Assembly: GCA_016713535.1 (NCBI GenBank) | Contig: JADJOY010000001.1 | Coordinates: 290,640-354,639, forward strand | Direction: 5' to 3' | DNA from: JADJOY01 sp016713535 [NCBI: Deltaproteobacteria bacterium] | GTDB taxonomy: Bacteria; JADJOY01 | DNA: 64,000 nt | Shown: positions 9,099 to 17,671 of the stretch, piece by piece | Layout of the letters: each line of letters starts with the position of its first letter | Numbering within the stretch: position 1 is the first letter of the stretch | The notes under the pieces: generated by a model | Databases searched by the model: none | Seen by the model: only the letters and a program-made list of their open reading frames with translations | What the model was told of the DNA's origin: nothing | Made by a program: the position numbers and the translations under genes

Positions 9099-9785
9099 AT
9101 GACTGGACTGCGCTCGTTCGCAACCGCGCTCGCGTGGTGGGCAGCATTGATGCACGCCCGCGGGAGCGGTGGGTCGTCGGCTGACGTCGCGCTCGCCTGC
9201 ATCGTTGCAGGTGCTCTGAGCGGCCGGATCCTCGCGGGGCTGGTGCTCTCCTCGGGACTCGTGGCGATCGACGCCGTCGCGGATCCGTCGCGATGGGCAA
9301 GCGCAGCAGCCGTGCTCCGCGGCCGGAGTGGGGCCGGCGCGGGAGCGGATCTCGGCGTGCTGTCGTCTGCAGTCGTCCCCGTCGTGCTCGGGATGGTGGC
9401 CGCCGGGCTGGCCCGGCGGGCATCGGGTGGCGCGCGAGGGCGGCTCGAAGCCCCCGGTCCGACCGAGCGCGCGAGTTGGCTACGCGAGCTCGTGGATGGT
9501 CGACCCGACCTCGCGCTTCGGCTCCGGGTGATGCGCAAGGATTGGGCGGGTGCGGCAGAGTTGGCAGATGCGCTTGGCATGCCGAGATCGGCTGCGCGCT
9601 GGTGGCGGGCGGCCGGGGAGCCCGAGCGCGCGCGGCGAGTCGCAGACGAAGCCGCGTCCTCCGGCCTCGAGCTCGCGGAGCGAGCAGCGCGTCGCGACTC
9701 CTCGATCGAACCCTCACCCAAGCTCGAGCTCGAGAACCCTCGGACCGCTCGCTTCACGATCGATCCGCCGGATGACGACTCGTGA
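9099..9785 (+). CDS. Unknown membrane protein
   Basis: The ATG at 9099 is preferred over an upstream GTG at 9060 because the hydrophobic part starts right after it. The N-terminal ~120 residues contain three or so hydrophobic helices (LACIVAGALSGRILAGLVL, VVPVVLGMVAAGLA). The C-terminal ~100 residues are soluble, alanine/arginine-rich and helical (WAGAAELADALGMP, ARWWRAAGEPERARRVAD), resembling a TPR-like helical hairpin although no family is recognised. The stop overlaps the next gene's GTG start by 3 bases, implying coupled translation. Confidence 0.6.
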   Translation: MTGLRSFATALAWWAALMHARGSGGSSADVALACIVAGALSGRILAGLVLSSGLVAIDAVADPSRWASAAAVLRGRSGAGAGADLGVLSSAVVPVVLGMVAAGLARRASGGARGRLEAPGPTERASWLRELVDGRPDLALRLRVMRKDWAGAAELADALGMPRSAARWWRAAGEPERARRVADEAASSGLELAERAARRDSSIEPSPKLELENPRTARFTIDPPDDDS

Positions 9786-10753
9786 GGCGTCGAGCGCCCC
9801 GTGGTATCCGGCGTGGCTCTGTCATCGGCCTCGCGGCTCTCGGCTTGGTGCTGGCGTTGCACCATCCAGTCGGCGCCGGGATGTACACGTGGGTCGACGA
9901 CCGAGGCGATCGGCACCTCGTCGACTCGCGGGAGAAGGTGCCGCCACAGTACCGAGGCCGCGCTCGCGAGATCACCGCCGACGACTCGCGCCCGGCGTCC
10001 CAGGCGGGTCGGGAGCCGCAGCGCCCTCCCGAGGCACCGACGACCAAGTCCGGAGGCGCTCCGACGCCGGGCGATGCGGCGAGCGACTCCGGGCGCGTTC
10101 GTTCGCGCGTGCCCGAGGCCGCGGCCGGCTGGCTCGATCGAATCCGCGCGGATTGGCTCGTCGGCATGCCGACGCTGCCGTCGGCCCGAGGCATCGTTGC
10201 CCGCTGGCTGCCCCGTGAACATCTGCTCGAGGTCGTTGCGCTGGCCGTGGCCGCGGCGGTTCTGGTCCGAGCGCTCGCGCTCGTCGGCGCTCGCAGGGCG
10301 GCTCGGGGGCTCGTCCGGTTCGGCGCTCGCTATCGCTCGCTTTTCGAGAATCCAGGCGGGCGCCGTGACCCGGCGCAGCTCGACGGGCTGGAGAGCGATC
10401 TGCCTCGGGTGCATCGCTGGTGCCGCGCGGCTCGACTCGGTGTCACCACCCTCGGTGCGAGCCGCGAGGTCGGCATGGGGCGGGTGATGGACGAAGGTCG
10501 CATCGATGCGTTGAGCGCGTGCCTGAAGCGCCCCGAACTGGTCGCGCAACACACGCTGACCGTGCTCGCACGGGCGGAGGGCGTACACCTTCACCGGGCA
10601 CGTCGCCCGCTCACGCTTCTCGGGTGCTTCGAAGTTCTCGCTTACTGGCCGCGTTACCTGGTGTGGCGGGGAGGCGATGACGAGCCGGGAGGTGTTCGCG
10701 TGTTGCTCTCGCTCTACTGGCTCGCAGTACTCCTCTCGTCGCTCTACGTCTGA
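9782..10753 (+). CDS. DUF4124-domain membrane protein
   Basis: Starts at GTG 9782, overlapping the previous stop (GTGA). A signal or anchor helix (residues ~14-30) is followed by a short DUF4124 module, MYTWVDDRGDRHLVDSREKV, a common small beta-domain at the N-terminus of exported proteobacterial proteins of unknown role. Next come a low-complexity Pro/Arg linker, a transmembrane helix (LLEVVALAVAAAVLVRALAL), a cytoplasmic-looking Arg-rich segment and a final hydrophobic stretch (LLSLYWLAVLLSSLYV). No enzymatic motif is visible. It probably forms an operon with its two neighbours. Confidence 0.7.
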   Translation: MRRRAPRGIRRGSVIGLAALGLVLALHHPVGAGMYTWVDDRGDRHLVDSREKVPPQYRGRAREITADDSRPASQAGREPQRPPEAPTTKSGGAPTPGDAASDSGRVRSRVPEAAAGWLDRIRADWLVGMPTLPSARGIVARWLPREHLLEVVALAVAAAVLVRALALVGARRAARGLVRFGARYRSLFENPGGRRDPAQLDGLESDLPRVHRWCRAARLGVTTLGASREVGMGRVMDEGRIDALSACLKRPELVAQHTLTVLARAEGVHLHRARRPLTLLGCFEVLAYWPRYLVWRGGDDEPGGVRVLLSLYWLAVLLSSLYV

Positions 10754-10794
10754 GTGCTCGTGTGAACGAGCCGGCGGATGCCTGGTGAGGGCCG

Positions 10795-11382
10795 ATGGCT
10801 GAGCTGACGCGTGTCCAGCTTGAGGAGGCGATCCGCGCGGGTCGTTCGCTGGAAGGCCTGCGCCTCGATTACCTGAACCTCGACGGGATGCGGCTCGAAG
10901 GTGCTCGGCTGCGCGGAGTCGACTTCGTGCACGCGAGTCTTCGCGGCGCGAGTCTTTTGCAGGCCGATCTCCGCGACGCGAACCTCTCGTACGCGACGCT
11001 GGACGGGGCGGACCTGACCGGCGCCAATCTGGAGGGCGCGATCCTCGCGAAGTGCTCCCTCGCGACGACGGTCCTTCGGCAGGCCAACCTCCGCGATGCG
11101 CATCTGGCGGGGGCAACCCTCTACAAGTGCGACGCGCGGAACGTCACCGCGCGAGACGTGGTGTTACGACGGTGCAACCTCGTAGATGCGGATTGGTCGG
11201 GGGCCGACCTCGACGGCGCCGACCTGAGGGGCGCCGACCTGACCGCCGCGCGGCTTCGCCGGGTGCAGCTCAAACGAGCGCGCTTCGACGGCGCTCTAGC
11301 AGCGGAAGCCGACGTGGCGGGTGCCACCTTCGATCCCGGCGTCGAGTGGCCGCCCCGACCGAGTGACGCTCACCGGCGCTGA
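10795..11382 (+). CDS. Pentapeptide-repeat protein
   Basis: This 195-residue protein is almost entirely A(D/N)LxX-type repeats (GADLTGANLEGAILA, LDGADLRGADLTAARL), which fold as a right-handed quadrilateral beta-helix. Some family members mimic DNA and protect gyrase from quinolones or toxins; most have no known role. A short non-repeat N-terminus (ELTRVQLEEAIRAGRSLEGL) precedes the helix, and repeats run from about residue 25 to 175. There is no signal peptide, so it is cytoplasmic. ATG 10795 has a GTGAGGG ribosome site. It is 41 bases after the DUF4124 gene and converges on the methyltransferase with a 9 bp gap. Confidence 0.85.
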   Translation: MAELTRVQLEEAIRAGRSLEGLRLDYLNLDGMRLEGARLRGVDFVHASLRGASLLQADLRDANLSYATLDGADLTGANLEGAILAKCSLATTVLRQANLRDAHLAGATLYKCDARNVTARDVVLRRCNLVDADWSGADLDGADLRGADLTAARLRRVQLKRARFDGALAAEADVAGATFDPGVEWPPRPSDAHRR

Positions 11383-11391
11383 GTGCCCGCA

Positions 11392-12435
11392 TCACGGCTT
11401 CCGTGCGAGGGCCAGCCAGGCTCGCCCTAGCGGCGCGAGCACCGGATCGCGGTGCGCCGCGTCCTCGAGGGCTTGGACGCGCTGGCGGTGGTCGGCTCGC
11501 GCCAGATCGAATTCGTCCAGGACCGCGCGAAAGGGGCCCTCGATCACGTGATGGTGCGACGTGATGCAAAGTGGTTCGAGCCCCCCGCCGACGAGTAGTC
11601 GTTCGACGGCGGCTCGATCGAAGTATCGCACGAAGAGATCGTCCGGGCGGTGGAGGGTCCGGTCGCGGAGTGCCATCGCGAGCTCGTCCGCGCCCAGGTC
11701 CGGAACCGCCAGCAGGCCACCGGGCCATGCCTCAACGCTGACGATCGCGAGTCCACCGCCGCGAAGGAGCCGAGCGAGTTCTCGCATGGCCGCCAAGGGC
11801 TCCTCGATGTAGCACAGGACCTCGATGGACAGGACCGCGTCGAACGACCCCGTGGCGAGACGCCCAGCGTCGTCTGCGCCTGCGACGCCGATCGCAATGT
11901 CGAGGCTAGTGTCGGAAAGCGCGCGGGCGGCGTCCGCGAGTGCTGCCGGGTTGGCGTCCGCGAGCGTCATGCTCAGTCCGCGCTCCGCGAGCGGAATCGT
12001 CAAGCGACCCGTACCCCCGCCGAGGTCCAGCACTCGCGGATCGGGGCCGAGCGTGGCGAGCCACGGGGCGATTCGTGCGAGATAGAGCTCGGCCTCGAGC
12101 TTCTTGAGAGCGTGGTTCGGCGCGGACTCGTCGAGAAATCGGTACCACTCAGGGTGGCGCGCTCGCTCGCGCGCCTCGCCGGTGGCATTGTCGCGCTCAC
12201 GCCCGATCGCGGCGACCGGTTTCGCAGAGAACCGGGCCCACTCGATGGCTAGTTCGCCGCGGTCGGCGAGCTCGACGGCACGGTGCCTCGTTCGGTTGCG
12301 CGCGGCTGAACCAGCGGGTGCCAGGACGTCGAGCGCGATCGGCTCGCGGAGCGAGAGCAGCACCGCATCCTCGGGGCACTCTGGCACGCACCGCTCGTAC
12401 GGCACGGAAGAGGGCGATTTGGGAAGAATCAGCAC
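11392..12435 (-). CDS. Class I SAM-dependent methyltransferase
   Basis: The Rossmann methyltransferase core is clear: motif I VLDLGGGTGRLTIPLAERG, motif II acidic end at LADANPAAL, FDAVLSIEVLCYIEEP as motif IV and LLRGGGLAIVSVE as motif V. An N-terminal ~60 residue segment contains a short C-x3-C stretch (CVPECPEDAVLL) that may be a degenerate zinc or Trm112-like element. The start is uncertain: the frame is open to 12627, but the far end is Arg-rich and overlaps the divergent promoter, so GTG 12435 (VLILPKSP) is chosen. The substrate is unknown. It diverges from a B12-radical SAM gene and could methylate the same product, but this is inference. Confidence 0.75.
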   Translation of the reverse strand: MLILPKSPSSVPYERCVPECPEDAVLLSLREPIALDVLAPAGSAARNRTRHRAVELADRGELAIEWARFSAKPVAAIGRERDNATGEARERARHPEWYRFLDESAPNHALKKLEAELYLARIAPWLATLGPDPRVLDLGGGTGRLTIPLAERGLSMTLADANPAALADAARALSDTSLDIAIGVAGADDAGRLATGSFDAVLSIEVLCYIEEPLAAMRELARLLRGGGLAIVSVEAWPGGLLAVPDLGADELAMALRDRTLHRPDDLFVRYFDRAAVERLLVGGGLEPLCITSHHHVIEGPFRAVLDEFDLARADHRQRVQALEDAAHRDPVLAPLGRAWLALARKP

Positions 12436-12551
12436 GTTACGGGGACACCGGATCGCGGCGAGGTTCGTCGGGGAATCGGCGGAGCACGACGCGTCCGTTC
12501 GCGGGGATCGCGCAGGGCCGCCCGCACGTCCACGCTCGTGAGCACGTCGAG

Positions 12552-12581
12552 TTGACTCCCGCGAGCGGCGCCGCGTACGGT
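12552..12581 (+). promoter_or_regulatory. Possible promoter of the first radical SAM gene
   Basis: TTGACT (12552-12557), an 18-base spacer and TACGGT (12576-12581), 47 bases before ATG 12629. Confidence 0.4.
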
Positions 12582-12628
12582 GAACTCCCCGCCCGCCTGC
12601 CGTCTTCCTTCGCCAACCCTCGGACAAG

Positions 12629-14162
12629 ATGAAGCTTCTGCTGGTTTCGCCGCCACGATTCTACTGGCCCTTCGTCAACGAAGACGACAACTGGCTGCTG
12701 CCGCAATCGCTCGCGTGCCTCGGGGGGTACGCGCGAATGAAGGGGCACGAGGTCAAGATCCTCGACTGCCAGCCCATCCAGATGGGATGGCAGTCGCTGC
12801 CTAACGAGATCGAGCCGCGACCGTCCCGACGTGATCGCGGTGGGAGAGAACCACGCGCTCTACGCGGGTGAGGCGCTCAAGGTCGTCGAGCTCGCGCGCC
12901 AGGTGGACCGCCGCATCAAGGTCGTCCTCGGGGGATCGCACTTCTCGAACCTCGTCCGGCAGACTCTCGACCAGATCGACATCGACGCGCTCGTGCTTGG
13001 CGAGGGCGAGGTAACGCTCTCCGAGCTGATGTCGTTCTGGGAGAACGGGGGCGAGGATCTCTCCGCCATCGATGGCGTTGCCTTCAAGCGTGATGGCCAG
13101 TACGTCCGGACCAAGCCCCGCTCCCTGATCCCCGATCTGGCGAGCCTGCCGATGCCGGCCTACGACCTCATGCCGATGGAACACTACGGGAAGGGGAAGT
13201 ACCTCTTCTCCCCGGGTGGCATGACGATGCATCACAGTCGTGGCTGCGTGAGTCGGTGCTCGTTCTGCGGCTGGTGGACGCAGATGGCGGACGTCGAGAT
13301 CCTCGAGGGCGACAAGGTTCACTATCGGCCGCGATGGCGAAACAAGACGGTCGAGCAGACCGTTGACGAGATCGATCTCGTCTACCACAAGTACGGCAAG
13401 CGCTGCCTCGTGTTCGTGGACGAATCGTGGAACATGGACCCGCGTTGGAACGAGTCGTTCGCGGAAGCGGTGCTGTCGCGCGACCTCGCGGATCTGCACT
13501 GGTTCGCGTTCATGCGAGCGGATGCGCTGGTCCGAGACGAGCGCAAGGGGATCCTCGAGAAGCTGGTCCGATCGGGGCTCTGCCACCTTTGCATCGGTGT
13601 CGAGCGAGCCGAGGATCCCGAGCTCAAGGATTTCGAAAAGGGCTTCTACAACGGCGCCTTGGTCCGGGACGCGTTCCAGATCCTCAAGACCAAGTACCCC
13701 GGGGTGTTCCGACAGGCCACGTTCATCGTGGGCATCCGTGACGAGACGGAGACCTCGATGATGTCGCAAGTCTCGCTCGCGAAGGACCTCGACCTGGACT
13801 ACCCCTGCTTCCATCCGATCACCCCGATCCCGGGAACGGCCATCTGGGACCAGGCGATCTCCGAGGGATGGATCGAGGAAGAGGACTTCAACAAGTTCGA
13901 CTGGATGACGCCGGTCATGCCGTCGAAGTACCTGAGCCGCGACGAGATCTCGTACCTGCTCTACAAGATGAACAAGAAGTACGTGAGGCTGCGGTGGCTG
14001 TTGCGCGGTCTCACGAGCCGCAAGAAGTACAAGCGGCACATGTACGTGTGGTGGGTGATCGTCGCGATGCGCGTCGCGGTCTCCTCGGTGAAGGAGTCGC
14101 TCTTCCGAGTGCGGCACGACGCCTACACCGTGCTGCGCAAGCCCGAGTGGTACGACGCCTGA
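12629..14162 (+). CDS. B12-binding-domain radical SAM enzyme (one-base frameshift)
   Basis: Residues 1-60 (MKLLLVSPPRFYWP...) begin a cobalamin-binding Rossmann domain. An extra C in the pair at 12815-12816 shifts the frame, and removing it joins LPNEIE to RDRPDVIAVGENHALYAG, giving about 510 residues. The B12 domain ends at LVLGEGEVTL; the radical SAM domain has the cluster motif GCVSRCSFCGWW (CxxxCxxC), a SAM-binding GVE motif (CIGVERAED) and a conserved FIVG strand. Relatives include BchE, HpnJ and methyltransferase-type enzymes; the substrate cannot be assigned. The C-terminus is basic with a hydrophobic MYVWWVIVAMRVAV helix that may touch the membrane. It converges on pheA. Confidence 0.85.
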
Positions 14163-14181
14163 TCGCTCCGTCGCGCGCCCT

Positions 14182-15074
14182 TCAGACGCCGACCACAGGA
14201 AACGACCCGACGATCTCCAGGCTCTCGGCGTAACGCTTGAGGCGCTCGAGCGCCGCGCGCATCGCGCTCGCGCTGGACGGCGCTTCGATCTCGGCGAAGA
14301 ACGAGTAGGCGTTCAGTCCAGCGTCCAGCGGGTGCGAGTGCAGGCGGGTGAGGTTCAGCCGCTCGCGGGCGAACACACCCAGCGCGCGATGGAGAGCGCC
14401 TGGGCGGTCGCGCAGCGTGAACAGCAACGCCGTCTTGGTGGGTCGGCGTCGCGAGAATGCGCGTCGCGCGACGACGAAGAACCGCGTCGCGTTTCCCTCG
14501 CGAACAGGTACCTCGTCAACCAGGATCGGGATCCCCCGCTGAAGAGCCGCGCTGCGATGCGCGAACGCCACGGCGTTGCGGTCTCGCGCGGCCTGCGCGG
14601 CAGCCTCGGCCGTGTTGTGCACCTCGACGACGGGTATGTCCGGGCGTGTCCGTCGCAGCCAGTCGCGCGCACACCGGATCGAATAACGGTGCGTGTAGAG
14701 TCGCTCGGCCCGTTCGATCGCGGTATGGCCCACCAGCGAGATCACGATCGGGATCGTGATCTCCTCGACCACCCGGAAGCCGCCACGGCGGTAACCATCG
14801 CTATGGATCAAATCAAGGATGTCGACGACCCACCCTCCGATCGAGTTCTCGATCGGGACCACCGCCGCGTCGACCTCGTCCGAAGTGAGGTCGCGGACCA
14901 GGTCCGCCATGAACGGATATGGGAGCGTGATCGCGCCGACCGGGAGAACCGCTTTCCCGCTGCGAAGCTCGAATAACTTCCCTCCGCACCGAAGAACCCG
15001 ATTCGCAGCGCTGCGCGCTTGCGGGAGCGGCTGCGGGTCGGCGAACGCCCGGATTTGGAACGCGGTGTGCTCAT
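14182..15074 (-). CDS. pheA: Prephenate dehydratase with ACT domain (one-base frameshift)
   Basis: Converts prephenate to phenylpyruvate in phenylalanine synthesis. The N-terminal IGFFGAEGSYSSFAAGKRF lies in one frame and VGAITLPYPFMADLVRDL onward in another; one base missing near 14940-14946 joins them into a 297-residue protein. Expected catalytic motifs are present: VVPIENSIGG and the NATRF motif (TRF). A C-terminal ACT domain follows, but the two phenylalanine-binding signatures are altered: GALV reads GALH and ESRP reads HSHP. Feedback control may therefore be lost or respond to another ligand (inference). Start ATG 15074 is preferred. It is the third gene of the radical SAM-ubiA-pheA unit, 54 bases after ubiA. 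Confidence 0.85.
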
Positions 15075-15128
15075 GGAAGCATCACGGGTGGAGAACCGCC
15101 GCGTACCTACCACCCTCGCCCGGCACCG

Positions 15129-16106
15129 TCAAAATCCGGAAGGTGGGACGAGGTACGCGCAGGCGACGGCGATCTGCATGAAGAGCATCGCCAGGTACAT
15201 GCGTCGCCACGTGACGTGATTGCCGGAGGCGTCGACCGCGCCGGGTGAGCGTTCCAGCACTCGGACGATCGACCCTCCGACCGCTGCGAGCACGATCCCC
15301 GTGCAGGTGAGGATCCAGCGATCACCGTGCAGAGCTCCGCACCACGCGCCGACGGGTAGCAACAGGAACGGCCAGACGAACGCGTGGCGAATCCGGCGGA
15401 CCGTCCCCGAGACTCCGTAGCGAACGGGAGGGTGCGGCAGCCGGCGGCGCGATCGCCCTCGACGTCCGAGAAGTCCTTGGTGGACGCTGCTCCGGAGAAA
15501 GAGCGCCATCACGCCCCCGAGCCACCATGGATCGGGACCGCTAGCCGTAGCCACCGTGGTCCAGCCGGCCAAGGTCAGCAGCAAGCCTCTGGACAGCGCG
15601 ATGGTGGCGTTCGCGGCCCAGCCGAACCGTTTGAGGCGAAGCGGAGGCAGGGAGTAGGCGAGGGTGCAGAAGGCGCCTCCACACACCGCCGCGAAGCACG
15701 CAGCGCCCATCGTCCACGCCGTGGCGATGACGAGTCCGTACGCGAGGGTGGACGCGAACGACGCGGCGAGGGGCGAGATCCGACCCGCGGCAACGGGCCG
15801 CCCTGGCTTGTTGATGCGGTCGGCGTCGAGGTCGGTCACCTGGTTGAGCGCGTTGGACGCTGCGTTGAGCGTGGCGGCGATCACAACGCCGAGGGCGATC
15901 CGGACTGCAAGGGTGCTGGTTCCGACCGGGTGAGCCGCTCCTCTCGCCACGGCCCCCAGTCCCGCGAGCGCGCCCGACGTCATTCCGACCGCCGGAGCGA
16001 TCAGCGTGAAAGGCCTGGCTAGCGCGACCCAGTCGCGTGCTCGAGAGGGCGGATCAGGCGGGAGAACAGCCGCCGCGCGAACGCACGGCTGTTCGGTCGG
16101 ACTCAA
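15129..16106 (-). CDS. UbiA-family membrane prenyltransferase (two compensating indels)
   Basis: An integral-membrane enzyme that transfers a polyprenyl group to an acceptor ring or alcohol. The first Mg-diphosphate motif is complete: N88, D92, D96 in NQVTDLDADRINKP. The second motif is missing in the raw frame, but the other frame between about 15505 and 15427 reads STKDFSDVEGDRAAGCRTLP, a good second motif. An extra T near 15508 and a missing C near 15428 explain both shifts. Around eight hydrophobic helices are visible. Closest in flavour to chlorophyll synthase, digeranylgeranylglyceryl phosphate synthase or homogentisate-type enzymes; acceptor unknown. It starts at TTG 16106, overlapping the radical SAM stop (TTGA), so the two are translationally coupled. 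Confidence 0.85.
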   Translation of the reverse strand: MSPTEQPCVRAAAVLPPDPPSRARDWVALARPFTLIAPAVGMTSGALAGLGAVARGAAHPVGTSTLAVRIALGVVIAATLNAASNALNQVTDLDADRINKPGRPVAAGRISPLAASFASTLAYGLVIATAWTMGAACFAAVCGGAFCTLAYSLPPLRLKRFGWAANATIALSRGLLLTLAGWTTVATASGPDPWWLGGVMALFLRSSVHQGLLGRRGRSRRRLPHPPVRYGVSGTVRRIRHAFVWPFLLLPVGAWCGALHGDRWILTCTGIVLAAVGGSIVRVLERSPGAVDASGNHVTWRRMYLAMLFMQIAVACAYLVPPSGF

Positions 16107-17555
16107 GCAGTCGCGAGACGGGGAAGGTCGAGGATCACCGCTGCGCCCTTCACCATCTCCGAAAGCTTGATCGAGCGCACGCGAATGAGGTGGTGAAAGA
16201 GCATCTTCGGGTTTGCGTAGAACTTAAAGAGCGCCAGCTTCTGGAGCCGGATGAGTTGCTCGTTCGTGAGCGCTGGGGCGATGTAGATCGGAACGTTCTG
16301 CTTCGTCGGGTAGCTCGTGAACCGCTCCCAGATGGCTTCGTCCTCGGCGCAGCCGGTCTCGACCCAGTCCCCCATGCCCGGAGAGCAGCGCGTAGTCGTC
16401 GGTCCCAGGGTATGGGACGAAGACGGTGAACTTCGCGAAGTCGATGCCGGTCTTGCATGCGAAGTCGATGGTGCTCTTGATCCGCTCGGGCGTGTCGTGT
16501 GGCATCCCGATCATGAAGAAGCCGATCACCTGGATGCCGGCCTTCCGACTCCAGCGGGCGGCTTCGCGGGCGCGCTCCAGCGAAAAGTTCTTCTTGATGC
16601 TGTCGAGGACGTGCTCGTCGCCGGTCTCGAAGCCGTACATGATGCGACGGCAACCCGCTTCATACATCGCGTCGAGCAGCTCCGGGTCGACGTTATCGAC
16701 CCGGGTCTCCGTGACCCACACGACCTTCTCGTGCAGACCTCGCCGGACCATCTCCTCGCAGAACGCCATGCCCTCCTTGCGAGTGATGGGGAAGATCGGA
16801 TCGGTGAACGAGACCTGCTGGTATCCGAGTTCTCCGTGCAGCCACTCGATCTCGTCGACAAGGCTCCGCGCGCTACGGACGCGGCGCTTGTGGCCCATGA
16901 TCTTGAGACTACAGAACGTACAAGCGTAAGGGCATCCGCGTGAGCCATTGATGAGCGTGCCCGGCTCGCGCACGCGCGCGAACGCGAAGATCCGGTAGCC
17001 GTCGGTCGGGAAGAGGTGCCAGGCAGGGCGCGGCAGCGAGTCCATGTCCTGCACGAACGGCCGGGTCGGTGTGCGCACGACCTCCCCGTCGCGAAGGAAG
17101 CTGATCCCCTGAACCTGCCCGAGGTCGCCTCCTCGCTCGAGCGTGTTGGCTAGCTCGACCGCGGTGACCTCGCCTTCTCCGTGCACGACCACGTCGGCGA
17201 GTCCGCGTTCGAGTATCGAGCGGTAGAAGATGTCCGCATGGATGTTGCCCATCACGATGGGCACACCCGGAAGGATGCGGCGCACGGATGCGGCCGTCCT
17301 GAAGTTGGCCGCGGCGGATGGCGTGACGGCCGATAACCCGACCATGTCGGGCTTCACCCGTCGCAGGGTGGCCTCGAGTCGCGACGGATCGCCCCGATCG
17401 GCCACCTGGTCGTAGAACACGACCTCGTGACCACCCGCCTCGAGCGCGCCCGCCACGTAGGCGATCGCGATCGGGGGCATGGGCTCGAGGAACGAAGAAT
17501 ACGCGCCCGCCGTCGATGACGGTGGGTTGTAAGCGTCGATCAGCAGTGCTTTCAC
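16103..17555 (-). CDS. B12-binding-domain radical SAM enzyme (one-base frameshift)
   Basis: The N-terminal cobalamin-binding domain (MKALLIDAYNPP to VVVHGEGEVTAVEL) is followed by a radical SAM core with SRGCPYACTFCSLK (CxxxCxxC cluster) and the GFETGDEHVLDSIKKN and FFMIGMPHDT strands typical of BchE/PhpK-type enzymes. An extra base in the CCC run at 16377-16379 shifts the frame; correcting it joins YALLSG to MGDWVETGCAEDEAIWERF and runs to TGA at 16103, about 483 residues. GTG 17555 is the start; no strong ribosome site is visible. A good promoter sits 87 bases upstream. It heads an operon with a UbiA prenyltransferase and pheA. Confidence 0.85.
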
Positions 17556-17641
17556 GAGTGGCTACCGTTCGGGGGACCCTGCGGCTGCGCGCGCAAGTCG
17601 CGGTCGTGAGATCCGAGCGGTGTCGCGGGGCGGGTGCGGCG

Positions 17642-17671
17642 ATTGTCCAACCCGGGAGAAAGCAGTGTCAA
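17642..17671 (-). promoter_or_regulatory. Sigma70-type promoter of the radical SAM-ubiA-pheA operon
   Basis: On the minus strand: TTGACA (17666-17671), an 18-base spacer and GACAAT (17642-17647). It overlaps the end of the upstream lipoprotein gene. Confidence 0.5.

Noticed and set aside
8969-11116. 715-codon minus-strand frame across three plus-strand genes
   Set aside because: The plus-strand genes have domain signatures (DUF4124, pentapeptide repeats) and coupled starts; the reverse frame is low-complexity Arg/Ser/Pro sequence.
12801-14117. 438-codon minus-strand frame opposite the first radical SAM gene
   Set aside because: The plus strand carries the cluster motif; the reverse is His/Leu/Val-rich shadow.
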